NCBI GenBank assembly: GCA_009667805.1
Contig: CM019067.1
Location: forward strand, 245,183,721-245,247,720
DNA: 64,000 bases
Direction of reading: 5' to 3'
Source of the DNA: Leptobrachium leishanense
Lineage: Eukaryota > Chordata > Amphibia > Anura > Megophryidae
Shown: positions 43,740 to 56,340 of the stretch, piece by piece
Position numbering within the stretch: position 1 is the first letter of the stretch
Layout of the letters: every line of letters begins with the position of its first letter
The notes under the pieces: generated by a model
Told to the model about the DNA's origin: nothing
The model's database searches: none
The model's input: only the letters and a program-made list of their open reading frames with translations
Program-made: the position numbers and the translations under genes

Positions 43740-44315
43740 CGAACTGCCAGCAAGTACGGTGCTGTTTGAAGGCAGTGCAAATCCCCATAGAGAAGTAATG
43801 GTTAATCTATTCAGAGAACACCAAACAGGAGAGAAATGGCAGTGAAATGCCCTGATGTTCGGTGGTTCAATCAGCAGGTTTATTCAGGCGAACCCCATAG
43901 GTTTCAATGTTAAAAATATTCCCGTTTTTATGCAATATCTAATAAACCATTTATTATTTTAATCTGTAGTAAAAAGTCTTTGATTTTTTTTTTAGTACCT
44001 TTTTAGTAATTTTTCAGAAAAATTTTCCCCCCTTTTTTTTAATAGCGTTTTTTCTTTTTTCTGTAACAGAACTTTTTATTATCAATCATAGGATCTTATA
44101 TGTAAATTCCAGACATTTTCGTTCAGTAGTTCTTTTGAAAACAGCAGGCCATGGGTTTGCGGTGGCAGCATTCAGCGGCCGACTCCATGCACTTTGGGGA
44201 CCCTGCGGTGAATGATGAATTCACTGCAGGGTAGGGAAATTTTATTCCCCGAAGTGCAGGGAACTACAGAACACCAAAATGTTGGCGTAATTTTGGTGCT
44301 CTGTGAGTAACCTAT
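43740..44315. mobile_element. Long MITE of the TTATTCAAAGAG family, eroded ends
   Basis: The interior matches the copies at 633, 13262 and 31020 (GTTTATTCAGGCGAACCCCA, CTGTAACAGAACTTTTTATT, TTTCGTTCAGTAGTTC). The right end is GTGCTCTGTGAGTAACC, a decayed CTCTTTGAATAACC. It sits inside the hAT at 42759. Confidence 0.6.
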
Positions 44316-44704
44316 TTAGTGGTGAGGTTTTTTGCTGCCCCCTGGAAAGTGAAAGCCTAGGCCTTGCCTACCCAGGACATGCTTGAAAATTAGTGAAATC
44401 TCAATCTATGCTTCCTGGCAAAATACTTTGCAAAAGTAAAACAATTTTTTTTATTTTTTTTTAGGGGTGGGGCCACCAGTGCGGGCCGCCGCCCCCTGGA
44501 AAGTGTCACCCTAGGCCTAGGCCTTGTTGGCCTAGGCCAAAATACTCCACTGGGTGGGCTACATCTGAGCCGCAAGCAATGTTGCGCCAAGAGCGGTACA
44601 GGCTGTCCAGCCAATAAGATATCAGCTAGCTGATTAGATCCCAAGAAGAGAGCTACAGTTTTGTCAAAATTCATTTTAAATTCCGATGCTGTATGGAAAT
44701 ATTC

Positions 44705-45187
44705 TTATAGGAAAAATAATTTAGGAACATCTGAGGCCGGATTAGATAAAAATAAATCATTAGCAAAGGCCATCACCTTCAAAGTGACACTAACTGCCTG
44801 GTTCCGATGAATGGCTGCAATATCGCCACTGGTTTCTAGAATGCGGATGAGCAGTTCAAGGGCTAAGTTAAATAAAAGGGGGGGCAGAGGACAGCCTTGC
44901 CTGGTTCCCCTCTCTAGCACAAAGGGGGCAGAGTTTAATCCACTCACTGTGACCACTGTAGCAAAGTGGGTGTAAAGTGCCTGAAACAATGCCAAAAATT
45001 CCCTACCAAAGAATTGAGATTTGATAAATTTAGTAAAGTAATTCCATGAGATTATATCAAATGCCTTATTGGTATCACAATTTAGCAAAATATTCGAGGA
45101 GTGAAAAGCAGAGAAGAGAACCAGATAGCCGCTAGGTCTGTATATTATTTTTTTAATTTTAGTTTTATTCCATTTCCCTGTAAGCAT
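44705..45187 (-). pseudogene. L1/Tx1-like reverse transcriptase fragment, copy 2
   Basis: The 160-codon minus-strand frame reads through CDTNKAFDIISWNYFTKFIK (palm motif A), FVLERGTRQGCPLPPLLFN (motif B) and VMAFANDLFLSNP (catalytic box, A-N-D in place of the usual A-D-D). A non-canonical catalytic box and truncated ends mark it as dead. The same LINE piece lies in copy 1 of the duplication. Confidence 0.8.
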
Positions 45188-45265
45188 TATCCATCATTAA
45201 AGGATATTTTACCAAACGTTTTGGACATTCACCCTCTATTTGTCCTTGTATAAGGAACCTGCTTA

Positions 45266-45579
45266 AGGCCCCGTTCACACCTAGACGTTTTAAAGCGCGT
45301 TCCTGCGTGCTTTAGAACGCATGGACGGGGAAATCCCATGCTTTTCAATGGGATCCGTTCACACCTAAGCGTTTTAAAGCGCGCAGGAATGCGTTTTAAA
45401 ACGTCCTGCGCCCAAAGAAGTCCGGGAGCTTCTTTTGGTGCACATAGCAGCACGTTCGCGGCCATAGACATAGCCGCGAATACGCTGAAATGTGCGTTCG
45501 CGTGTTTTTTCGTATGCGCGACCGCGCGTAAAACAAACGCGCGTTTTGAGCATAAAACGTGCAGGTGTGAACCCAGCCT
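45266..45579. mobile_element. AGGCTGGGTTCACACC MITE, copy in duplication 2
   Basis: This is the same insertion as 41077-41403 with better preserved self-complementarity (GGGATCCGTTCACACC retained at 45351). Flanked by TA. Confidence 0.8.
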
Positions 45580-45876
45580 TAGAGGTCCTGCAACATCTAG
45601 GTGGATTGAATAGCACCATTCCAAGAAAGTGGGACACCACCTACTGAAGTGTGTCACAGGCCTTTATCCCTAGAGCCAGTCTATATATAGGCTCAAAAGT
45701 GGTTTTGCATATATTATCTACACCATTAAGAAGTAACCATATACTTCTGTACAAGGTGCGCCTGTACTGTTTCTCTTTGAGAAATACCGAGACATACAGG
45801 GTGGGCTATCCCACCCCCATGAAAGTTGTCACGCCACCTTTGTTGCAGAGCCAGTTCTTTGCCGTCTTTGTATTAT

Positions 45877-47286
45877 ATAGAAACATAGAAAATGTCGACA
45901 GATAAGTTTAACGTTGGGGGCTTCCAGCCCCTCCGGTGTGCTCGACGGCAGCATGTCTGATACTGCTCGCTTACCAACGCCCGGTTTAAATAGAGACAGG
46001 CAGGGAGGTGGTTGCATGAGGCGCGGCTTGAGAGGGGGCGTGGTCTGGTGACGCAGACCTATCAGAGGAGTCCAGGTCTTTTAAAATCCAACAGTTACTT
46101 CTAAGCAGTGCCAGATCGTGGATATCTATACCTGAGCTCCCTGTACTTGTATTCTCTCGTGATTGAACCTGTTATTGAACTCTGCTTGTTTTCTGACTAT
46201 TCTGCCTTCCGTTGCCCTAGACTATTTTCTTGTACTACGCTCCTGCACTGATATCAACCCGGCTATTCCCTTTGACTATTCTATACTCTGTATTCCTGAT
46301 TCTGGCTCGTCTGATTACCCCCGTGTTGCTGACCTGGTTTTGTATTACGACATTGTCTTTGATTAACCCTTTCTGTCTAGCTAGTATACCTGGCCAATTC
46401 TAAGGACCAGACAGTTAGGGATTCTTCTACAGTTACCCTGTTGGTAGCTTTTGGGCTCTGTGGAGTGTTGCTCTTTAAGGACTGTGTGGTGGGATCCGGG
46501 AACCGTGACAATAAGAACCTTTCGGCCCATCTAGTCTGCCCAATTACATGGATACTTTACCTGGATTTATCTTTTGTTTAGGATAGCCTTATGCCTATCC
46601 CATGCCTGCTTAAATTCAATCACTGTTTTGGCCTCTACCACTTCTACTGGAAGGCTGTTCCATGTATCCACCACCCTCTCAGTAAAATAATGCTTCCTGA
46701 TGTTACTTTTAAACCTTTGCCCCTCTAATCTAAGACTATGTCCTCTTGTTTTGCTACTTTGTTTCTTTTAAATATACTCCCTTCCTCTACCTTGTGGATT
46801 CCCTTTACGTATTTAAATGTGGTACCCCACTGGTAACAAGACCTTGCGCCGAATAAACTCCATTTACCACAACCCTCTGTTGCCTGTCACTCAGCCACTG
46901 CCTAATCCATTCAACAATATTGGAATCCAAGCTCAAAGATTGCAATTTATTGATAAGCCTTCTATGTGGAACAGTATCAAAAGCCTTACTGAAATCTAAA
47001 TAAGCAATGTCTACTGCACCACCTGTGTCTATTATTTTTGTTACCCAATCAAAAAATCAATAAGATTAGTTTGGCATGATCTCCCTGAGGTAAACCCATG
47101 TTGTTTCTGATCCTGTAATCTATGTGTTTTTAGATGTTCAACAATCCTTTCCTTTAACATGGTTTCCATTAATTTCCCCACTACTGACGTAAAACTAACT
47201 GGCCTATAGTTCCCCGATTCCTCCCTACTACCCTTCTTGTAAATGGGCACAACATTTGCTAATTTCCAGTCTTCTGGGACGACTAT
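45877..47286 (-). mobile_element. CR1 LINE, internally deleted and split by a solo LTR
   Basis: The minus strand reads from about 47286 through PIYKKGSREESGNYRPVSFT, HGFTSGRSCQTNL and motif-A sequence to GGGGTACC near 46833, then jumps to ATTTAAATACGTA, which in intact CR1 lies several hundred bases further on. It therefore lacks the catalytic box and thumb. The 3' tail (GGGCCGAAAGGTTCTTATCT ... CTATGTTTCTAT) is at 46511-46540 and 45877-45906 around the LTR. Confidence 0.8.
45907..46510. mobile_element. Solo LTR (604 bp), ATAAG duplication
   Basis: It begins TTTAACGTTGGGGGC (TGTAACG in the duplicate at 41731) and ends GGGAACCGTGACA. ATAAG at 45902-45906 and 46511-46515 is a perfect 5-bp duplication within the CR1 tail. 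Similar in layout to the LTR at 39199. No coding. Confidence 0.85.
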
Positions 47287-47458
47287 GAGTGGGAATTATG
47301 CATTTTCACTATTTAAAACAATATTGCATTATTATTATTTTTTTGTTTGCTTGTATTACATGTATGAGGGTTCCCCTAAAGACTGCACACAATATATATT
47401 GATATATCTTGTCCCTAAACTCTGAAAGCACTGCATGTTTCACTTAATTGTGAATATA

Positions 47459-49093
<1,635 letters not shown>

Positions 49094-49224
49094 TATATGA
49101 TGCTGTATATGAATTTACTGTAAAAGAGCAATGTATTGAAAACACACCTTTCTCCCACGGTACATGATTTAATCTTTTGCACTTAGGGGACCCACTTTTC
49201 CCTTTTCTTTAGAATTTTCCAGCT

Positions 49225-49823
49225 TGCCAGGTCCCAGCAGGCGCCATGCCCCTTCACCGACTCCTAGGACTCACCGTGGTCCCAGCAGCATCCCCTGGTG
49301 AGGCTAGGGGCCTATGTGCTGCCATCCCAGCTGGCATGTGCGGGCCCTCGAGCCTGGGCGTGGGCCTCGGGGTCCTCCTCCCAGCGTGTTGGTGGGATCG
49401 CCTCGTGGTTCCAGCGTCCAGGCAAGTCAGTGTGCGCGTGACAGGTCGAAGGGGGTGTGGCCTCTGCGTCTACAGTCGGAATGACGTCTGCTGTGACACT
49501 TGGGGTCCCCCCCTCTATTCCAATGGTGGAGGAGGTGGACTGGAGGGGCGGGGCTAGGCGTGGCTAGCTCCTGACTCCCTATAAATACCCTGAGCACCAG
49601 GACAAAGGTGTTCACTTGCTTTGTACCTTTGGTGTAACAAGAGCTCAAGCCACGCTAACAGATACATCATTGCCGACTTTTGCTTGCATTACTGACCACA
49701 TACCTTGCCGCCAGCCCCGACCTCAGAACTCCTTGACCACCCTTATCGGATTAACCTTTGTGTACCTGTGCCTTGATCTTCCAGCCTCAGCATCTTGGGT
49801 TCCTTATCCCTGAAACCTGACAC
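49225..49823. mobile_element. Solo LTR (599 bp), CAGCT duplication
   Basis: It begins TGCCAGGTCCCAGC (TGTCAGG expected) and ends GAAACCTGACA, with CAGCT at 49220-49224 and 49824-49828. GC-rich left half; TATAAATA-like CTATAAATACCCTGAG at about 49579 could be the retroelement promoter TATA box. Confidence 0.8.
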
Positions 49824-49838
49824 AGCTGCTTGTCACCG

Positions 49839-49873
49839 ATGATGTCAGCACACTCATCGTGCTGACATCATCC
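49839..49873. repeat. Perfect inverted repeat, 14-bp arms
   Basis: GATGATGTCAGCAC and its exact inverse are separated by seven bases. A related hairpin (TGCTGATGTCAGC ... GCTGACATCAGCA) lies at about 50604-50636, so both may be ends of one eroded palindromic MITE. Confidence 0.7.
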
Positions 49874-50115
49874 GTTCAACACAAATGCTCGCAGCAGCAA
49901 GGGTCCTGGGAGACAGGAGCTGATGGATTGGTTCAATGCATGTGCGTGCAGCACTAATCTATCTTTTTGCCCAGGAACTACAGAACTTGTGTACAAAAAG
50001 GAAGCAAATTCCAAGTGATACACAAATTGCCCATCATAGGCAATGTAACTTGTGTATGTATGCAAATCTGTATATATGTTACCGAGCTGCAGGGACCTCA
50101 CATTTTGGAAGCTCT

Positions 50116-50545
50116 GAGGCTAATGCCAGACGAGCGCATTTTGTACAGAATGTGCGTCCATGCTCAACAGACGTACTTTCTGACTGACGACAAGGTAGTG
50201 GCCACACAGTCCGTTTTTTTTCACTGACTTTATTTTTGACGGATGTAGCAGGGAGAATAAATTAAAATGCAAAACTATTTTGTCCGTCAAAAATGCTGGA
50301 CGCATAAATGCAGTCCGTCTGACCACGTTCCATCACTCACACACAAAGCTATGCGGACGTTGTGGGCGTGGCACACTTCGCATGTCCGTTCTAGCAGTAT
50401 TACATTTTTGCCTAACCTGCGTCCGTTTGCCGCGTCCGTCATGCGTCCACACTTCTGTGCGGATGTACTTCGTGAGTGGGGCTCCATTTACCATGATTGT
50501 ATGCTATCACGGACGTGCACACTGCGCTCGTCTGACACGGGCCTG
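50116..50545. mobile_element. Palindromic CpG-rich MITE, CCAGACGAGCGCATTT subtype
   Basis: The ends GAGGCTAATGCCAGACGAGC and GCTCGTCTGACACGGGCCT are inverse. The interior matches the copy at 61633-62066 (AAATGCAGTCCGTCTGACCA, GTTCCATCACTCACACACAA, CTATGCGGACGTTG). Confidence 0.7.
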
Positions 50546-51030
50546 AGCTGAAAAGGGGTATTTTTACTTATACTACAAAAAAAAAAAAAAAATTGGGCAG
50601 GTGCTGCTGATGTCAGCATCATCAGCTGACATCAGCACCATACTTAAGGGGACAAATATAGAAAGCATTTTCCAGTAGAGTGGCCCCTTTAAATGTCTCC
50701 TCCAAAAGGAATTGCTAATATTTGGTTAGACAGGTCAAACTGGATTAAGATACAGTATTCCAGAATGAGCTATTTAAAAGATGCAAATTGGTTTGGCTCT
50801 TCTCCCTAGGTTGTTAAAATAACAAAGTGTTACAGAGGCCAAAGTAAAATTGAAATCCCGCTATTGTTCCCTGATTGTTAAAATGGGATTACAATGCCTG
50901 AATGAAATACAGACTTCCAATTCATCTATTTACTATGGGCGAATCAGTTGGCAATTCACCTGTAGTTCCCAAATTTGCATTTTTAACTCCTTGCCATCAC
51001 AGTCAATTTACAAATAAAATATATAGAATG
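50546..51030. other. Intron, no gene seen; small inverted TTTAAGGGG piece
   Basis: A poly-A run (50576-50592) and a short element with AAGGGGACAAATAT and GAGTGGCCCCTTTAA ends (about 50645-50695). Nothing else is recognised. Confidence 0.35.
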
Positions 51031-52378
51031 CAGGGCCGGATTAACATAGGGGCGGATGGAGCAGCCGCTCCGGGCCCCGTTCTGAAAATAGGCCCACAGC
51101 TGCCAAGACGAGACGCTGACCGAAGTTGAGCTGCTGGTCAGCCGATGGCCTCGCACTGTGTGGCAGGCCTGAGTCAGCCGCTGGATCCGGACAATGCGGC
51201 CCGGCCCTCGAGTGTGGCAGGAGATTTGACAGGCCATGGTGCACGGAGTGGAGGTGGTCAATACGTGACATGTCACGTGCCCCGCCTGCACGTGCCAATT
51301 CATTTAGTTACAGGGGGGGCTTATCAGTGCGCAGGCGTGCAGATGAATACGCACAGCCTGCACAGTGTGTTGCCTGCCTTGGAACCAGCGGCAGCCCAGC
51401 ACATGGAGAAGAAGTTGGAGAGACCTGTCCTGCAGGGATCCGATGGTGTACAGGGCTGGCTGGGGCAGATCAGTAGAAGCTGCACACTGTCACAGGGTAT
51501 CTCACCCTGCCTGCACACACACTCTCAATCAAAGCAGACGGGCGCCTGTGCTGTGATACCTGCTGACCCTTTAAAGTGCAGTAAACAGCCTGGCTTCCGG
51601 CTGGCGGGCCCTGGGCTGTGTGTGTGTGTGCGGTCCTGCAGAGGAGCTGGGAGGAGAATACCAAAAAGACGCCAGACCAGGGGAACCTGAACTGCAGTGT
51701 GGACACCCTGGCCTGTACAAGCTTTTCCCGCAGGTATGATAGTGAGGGGGAGGGGGGCTGTGCAGTGATCACTATATGCCCCATGCAGGTAGGACTGGTG
51801 TCATATCATGGAGGGAGGCACAGAATGAATTATTTAAAAAGGCAGAGGGCAGGGCAGTCACTATAGCAAGCTCATTGTCACCAGTGTAGCCATCCCCTGG
51901 CTGAGCATCATGGGAGTTGCAGTCCACCGGAAAATGGAGGTTCTGCCCAAGGGTTCTCTTTGTCCATCCTAGTCCTCCATCAATCCTATTTTAAGTCCAC
52001 CCCAACTTTGTCTTACTGTCGTCATTTTCTTCGGCTCTCAGATTGTAAACTCCTGGACATAACTCTTTTCCCATAATTTTTTTTGTGTTCTGCTTATTGA
52101 AACCCATCGGAGACAGCATCAAAAGGGGGGGGGAGGAGGGGGGGCTCCCTGAAATGAGTTTTTGCAGGTTGGGATGTCTGGAGCTGGAACCAGCAGGCAC
52201 TGCCACCATCAGTCTGCCACTCCAGCCTGTCACCACTCACCATTTTGTGCACGTCACGTTTAAACGTGTTTTCAAGTCACGTTTTATTATAGACCTAGAC
52301 ATATTATATATCCTGTTTTCAGCAGACTCATAGGGCACTATTACATCCCTAACGCAAACGTTAACGCTCACTTGCATG

Positions 52379-53677
52379 CAGTGGCGTAGCGTGGGGGGGC
52401 TGGGGGGGCCGTGGCCCCGGGCACAGTTTTGTTAGGGGCGCATTTGCGCCCCTAAAACTGGCCCGGGGATTGAGGGGACCCAGATGCCGGGCAGCGCGAG
52501 AGTGCCTGCCCGGTCCTAAACAGTCCGTCCGGTTAAAGGGGAGGCGGCTGCGTGCAGGCGCAGCCGGTCACGTGGTCCGGCTAATCAGGTGGTACTGAGT
52601 CTCTGTACCACCTGACTGGCCAGACCACGTGACCTGCGCACGCACGCAGCCGACTCCACTTCAACAGGACGGACTGTTCAGGACCGGGCAGGCACTCTCG
52701 CGCTGCCCGGCATCTGGGTCCCCTCAACCCCTGCCGGAGCTGGCCCGAGTATCCAGGTGAGAGCTGGGGCAAATCCATGTGAGAGCTGGGGCAAATCCAT
52801 GAGCTGGGGCAAATCCATGAGCTGGGGGCAAATCGATGAGCTGGGGGTAAATCCATGAGTTGGGGGCAAATCCATGAGCTGGGGGCAAATCCATGAGTTG
52901 GGGGCAAATCCATGAGTTGGGGCAAATCCATGAGTTGGGGCAAATCCATGAGCTGGGAGCAAATCCATGAGTTGGGGGCAAATCCATGAGCTGGGGGCAA
53001 ATCCATGTGAGAGCTGGGGCAAATCCATGTGAGAGCTGGGGCAAATCCATGTGTGAGCTGGGGCAATATCCATGTGTGAGCTGGGGCAATATCCATGTGA
53101 GAGCTGGGGCAATATCCATGTGAGAGCTGGGGCAGTATCCATGTGAGAGCTGGGGCAGTATCCATGTGTGAGCTGGGGCAGTATCCATGTGTGAGCTGGG
53201 GCAATATCCATGTGTGAGCTGGGGCAATATCCATGTGTGAGCTGGGGCAATATCCATGTGAGAGCTGGGGCAATATCCATAAGTGAGCTGGGGCAATATC
53301 CATGTGAGAGCTGGGGCAATATCCATGTGTGAGCTGGGGCAATATCCATGTGAGAGCTGGGGCAATATCCATGTGTGAGCTGGGGCAATATCCATGTGTG
53401 AGCTGGGGCAATATCCATGTGTGAGCTGGGGCAATATCCATGTGAGAGCTGGAGCAGTATCCATGTGAGAGCTGGGGCAATATCCATGTGAGAGCTGGGG
53501 CAGTATCCATGTGTGAGCTGGGGCAATATCCATGTGTGAGCTGGGGCAATATCCATGTGTGAGCTGGGGCAATATCCATGTGAGAGCTGGGGCAATATCG
53601 ATAACGTGTCCACAGGTTGGGGGGGGCGCACAATTCTTGGCTGGCCCCAGGCGCTGACAACCCACGCTACGCCACTG
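52379..53677. mobile_element. Non-autonomous hAT, CAGTGGCGTAGCGTGGG family, second copy
   Basis: The ends CAGTGGCGTAGCGTGGG and CCCACGCTACGCCACTG are the same as at 17940-19270, with perfect 8-bp duplication CTTGCATG (52371-52378 and 53678-53685). An inverted repeat of the GC-rich arms (CGGGCAGCGCGAGAGTGCCT and its inverse at 52688) lies near the left end. Most of the interior is a minisatellite. Confidence 0.95.
52745..53600. repeat. Minisatellite, 23-bp unit (GTGTGAGCTGGGGCAATATC)
   Basis: About 25 units of GTG(T/A)GAGCTGGGGCAATATCCAT fill 53035-53600; a shorter variant (GAGCTGGGGGCAAATCCAT, 17-19 bp) fills 52745-53035. Because 23 is not a multiple of three, all three minus-strand frames stay open for about 950 bases; none is a gene. 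Confidence 0.95.
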
Positions 53678-54928
53678 CTTGCATGAGCATTAACGTTTGC
53701 CGCGATATTTACCGCATATCACAATCCAAACGCAAACGGGTTAAAAACCCGTTAGCGCGAGGTTACTGTACTTTGTGCTCCCTATGTTTAACATGGGGAG
53801 TGCAAAGTGTTAATCAGCGCTGGTATTACAATGTCCCAGCGCTGATTAACGTCCGGCTCTGGTTAGCGCAAAGTTAACCAGAGCCAGGACTTGGTGTTAA
53901 CACCAGCTTAAAAAACCCCAAAAAAAACCCACATACTCACCCTCTATCCCGCAGCTCCAACCGCTTCCTCTGTCCGGCGGGAGCAGGGAAAGACTGGGGG
54001 AAAAAGTACCCCCAGTCTCTCCCTGTATATCCCTACGCCGACCGGCCAGATCTCGCGAGGCTCCAGCGAGTAGATGCTCACGGCTGCGCTCAGCGCTGCC
54101 GCAAGCATCCAGCATTGCTACGCTCAATAACAATACAGGCAGCATTTTTTGCGCCTGCATTGTAATCCAGCGTTAAAGCGTTTTAAACGTCCAAGCGTTT
54201 TAACGCCAAGAGCGTAATAGGGCCCATAATATATTATTATGTCATGTTCCATCGCAATGCTATAACTAAATTACGTACAACAAACTGTAAATATCCATAC
54301 AGATTTCAATCATTGGGGGGGCCCTGCCCCAAGTACTGTCAGTCTGCCACCAGGCAGTGAGTGACTGATATATGGGCCACGCGCTCTAATCCAGCAGAAG
54401 GCTTGTGATCCGGTGCATTGCAAGTCGTGCTATGCCTCATAGCACACCATGTCAGAGTCACCAGTCCGGTCTCCCAGTCGCTCTGACATTGGCATAGTAT
54501 GACATACACAGTGTGCCGCCTGACTCTCTAAATGAGAAAGCAGTGCGGACCAATTATTGTCTCGGTATCAATGAAAAGGCCCACTGAAATCCTCAGCACC
54601 AGGCCCATGATACCCTTAATCCGGCCCTGATAGAATGGAAAACTGAAATTTGACTATCAATTGGGTGATAACAGTGTAAAATTAATGGATTTCAGCTCGG
54701 TTTTGAAAGCCTAGTCGAATCACGAAAAAACTGGGGAAATTAAACCTAAAATGAAGGTACAATACAAATAAGATTACAAATGTATTGTTTTGTCTATTAT
54801 ACACCAACGAATTTTACTATTTTCCCTTGTCTGCCATAATATATCATGCAGAAACAGAATGAAGTGTCAAAGCGTGTGGCTGACGTACAAGTCTGAAACT
54901 GATTACCATTGGCCGAGGTGGTCTAGTG

Positions 54929-55115
54929 CAGAGGTTCCCACCTGCGGTCCTCAAGTACCCCTAACAGGCCAGGTTTTAAGGATCACGTCCTTGGGGAAAT
55001 ACAGACTGAATCCTGCAATCACTGAGCAGCAAATCATATCAACTGTGCTGTGCTTCAGATATCTGGCAAACCTGGCCTGCTAGTGGGCCCTGGGGACCAG
55101 GGTTGGGGACCACTG
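54929..55115. mobile_element. Short hAT MITE, CAGAGGTTCCC type (187 bp)
   Basis: The ends CAGAGGTTCCCACC and GGTTGGGGACCACTG are imperfect inverses. The 8-bp flanks GTCTAGTG and GTCTAGAG differ at one position. A related fragment with ACAGGCCAGGTTTGCCAGAT is at about 57071-57110. Confidence 0.75.
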
Positions 55116-55379
55116 GTCTAGAGGACTCCCTGGCGATGGAGAGTAGTAAAAAAAAAACTACTACCACACTTGTAAAGTTCGACAGAGCAATTGTAGTTGT
55201 CATATGTGTAATTTCGAAAAAAATAAATTGAGTAACATAATTCCACGGGGTAGAAGTCACAAATAATTAATTAACTAATTAAACTATATTCTCCTACTAC
55301 ATTTGTCATAGTTGGGTCTGGTACCAACTTCACATTTTTAGATTTCTGTAATATTTCTTGTTTTCACCCTTAAAATACT

Positions 55380-55980
55380 TAGGGCTCTATTACATCTTTC
55401 ACGCAAAAACGCACGCAGAACGCGTGAATTTTTGCGCGCAGCGTTAACGTTACCGCGCGCAGCGTTAAACGTTAACGTGCGTAAAACAACACTGGTATTA
55501 CAATCCTCGCACACTTTTTCATCCGTCAAAAAATAACACGCGTAAAATGGACGTGCAAAAACGCGCTCGCAGCAACGTTGCGCGCAGAAATCAGTGTGCA
55601 GACTGTTTTTTCACACGATTCAGCCAATCAGAATAAGAACCACAATTGTCTCCCGTTAAGTTTTTGCGCCTGTCAAAGTCAATCTGCGCATGTATGTTGC
55701 ATCAATAAAAAATGCACGCACAACTTCTCAATTTCATTGTTTGGGTACGCGTTGAATGTGTAACTATACTGTGCTGTATTTTTTTTTTTTGGGCTGGTGT
55801 ATTTGGTTTGGGCCAGGACGTTCAGATTTGCCATTAACACCAGCTTTTCAAAGACGTTAAAATTATGCACAGAAACGCTGTGCGTTAAATTTTGCGCATA
55901 GATTGTAATACCATCCGGGTACCAGCGCACAAACGCATTTGTGCTCACAATGTTAAGTATAGGACGTGCGCAGTACAGTA
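55380..55980. mobile_element. Partial GGGCTCTATTAC MITE
   Basis: The left end AGGGCTCTATTACATCTTTC resembles the 52333 family. The body is rich in GCGTTAACGT and CGCGCAG motifs. The right end is not defined; it grades into the minisatellite at 55985. Confidence 0.5.
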
Positions 55981-55984
55981 CGCT

Positions 55985-56340
55985 CGCGTAGTACTTTCTA
56001 TCAGTACGTGTGTATGATGGACCTCTCTGTCAGTAGTAGGTATGATAGACCTCTCTTTCTATCAATACGTGTGTATGATGGACCTCTCTGTCAGTAGTAG
56101 GTATGATAGACCTCTCTTTCTATCAGTACGTGTGTATGATGGGCCTCTCTGTCAGTAGTAGGTATGATAGACCTCTCTTTCTATCAGTACGTGTGTATGA
56201 TGGACCTCTCTGTCAGTAGTAGGTATGATAGACCTCTCTTTCTATCAGTACGTGTGTATGATGGACCTCTCTGTCAGTAGTAGGTATGATAGACCTCTCT
56301 TTCTATCAGTACGTGTGTATGATGGACCTCTCTGTCAGTG
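55985..56340. repeat. Minisatellite, 60-bp unit, about 5.5 copies
   Basis: The unit reads GTAGTACTTTC/TATCAGTACGTG then TGTATGATGGACCTCTCTGT, CAGTAGTAGGTATGATAGAC, CTCTCTTTCTATCAGTACGT. Copies are almost identical. The 60-bp unit keeps one frame open, producing a chance 243-codon frame from 56225. Confidence 0.95.

Larger units (their letters stand above)
42759..44552. mobile_element. Non-autonomous hAT, CAGTGGTGTATTTAGG family
   Basis: The left end is CAGTGGTGTATTTAGGTTTT and the right end GGCCAAAATACTCCACTG; the 8-bp duplication GGTGGGCT (42751-42758 and 44553-44560) is perfect. It is a sister of the element at 26699-30444. Inside are the 55-57-bp minisatellite (43085-43535), a long MITE (43740-44315) and a SINE tail (44375-44440). 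No transposase. Confidence 0.92.
42508..46177. repeat. Direct duplication, copy 2 (interrupted by a hAT)
   Basis: This matches 40131-42002 end to end apart from the hAT at 42759-44552 with its 8-bp duplication, and beyond 46177 continues into the rest of the LTR and CR1. The hAT is absent from copy 1, so it probably entered after the duplication. Confidence 0.9.
52333..54232. mobile_element. MITE with GGGCACTATTAC ends, split by a hAT
   Basis: The left arm GGGCACTATTACATCCCTAA (52333-52378) and right arm ending GAGCGTAATAGGGCCC (53686-54232) bracket the hAT at 52379. Interior motifs GTTAACGCT and AACCCGTTAGCGC recur at 26600-26700 and 55380-55980. Confidence 0.6.
51031..54629. mobile_element. 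Non-autonomous hAT, CAGGGCCGGATTAA family
   Basis: The ends CAGGGCCGGATTAAC and CTTAATCCGGCCCTG are near-perfect inverses with a perfect 8-bp duplication ATAGAATG (51023-51030 and 54630-54637). The interior carries GGGCCCCGTTCTGAAAATAG and no transposase. It is broken by a MITE (52333-54232), which is itself broken by another hAT. Confidence 0.95.

Noticed and set aside
51126..51690. Cys/Ala-rich frames near the left end of the 51-kb hAT
   Set aside because: Non-autonomous element interior; several overlapping frames with no transposase or host domain.
52581..53665. Three overlapping long minus-strand open frames (313-359 codons)
   Set aside because: All three are readings of one 23-bp minisatellite whose unit length is not a multiple of three; no domain is present.
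55985..56340. Possible CRISPR array
   Set aside because: Continuous 60-bp tandem units without unique spacers, in a vertebrate genome.
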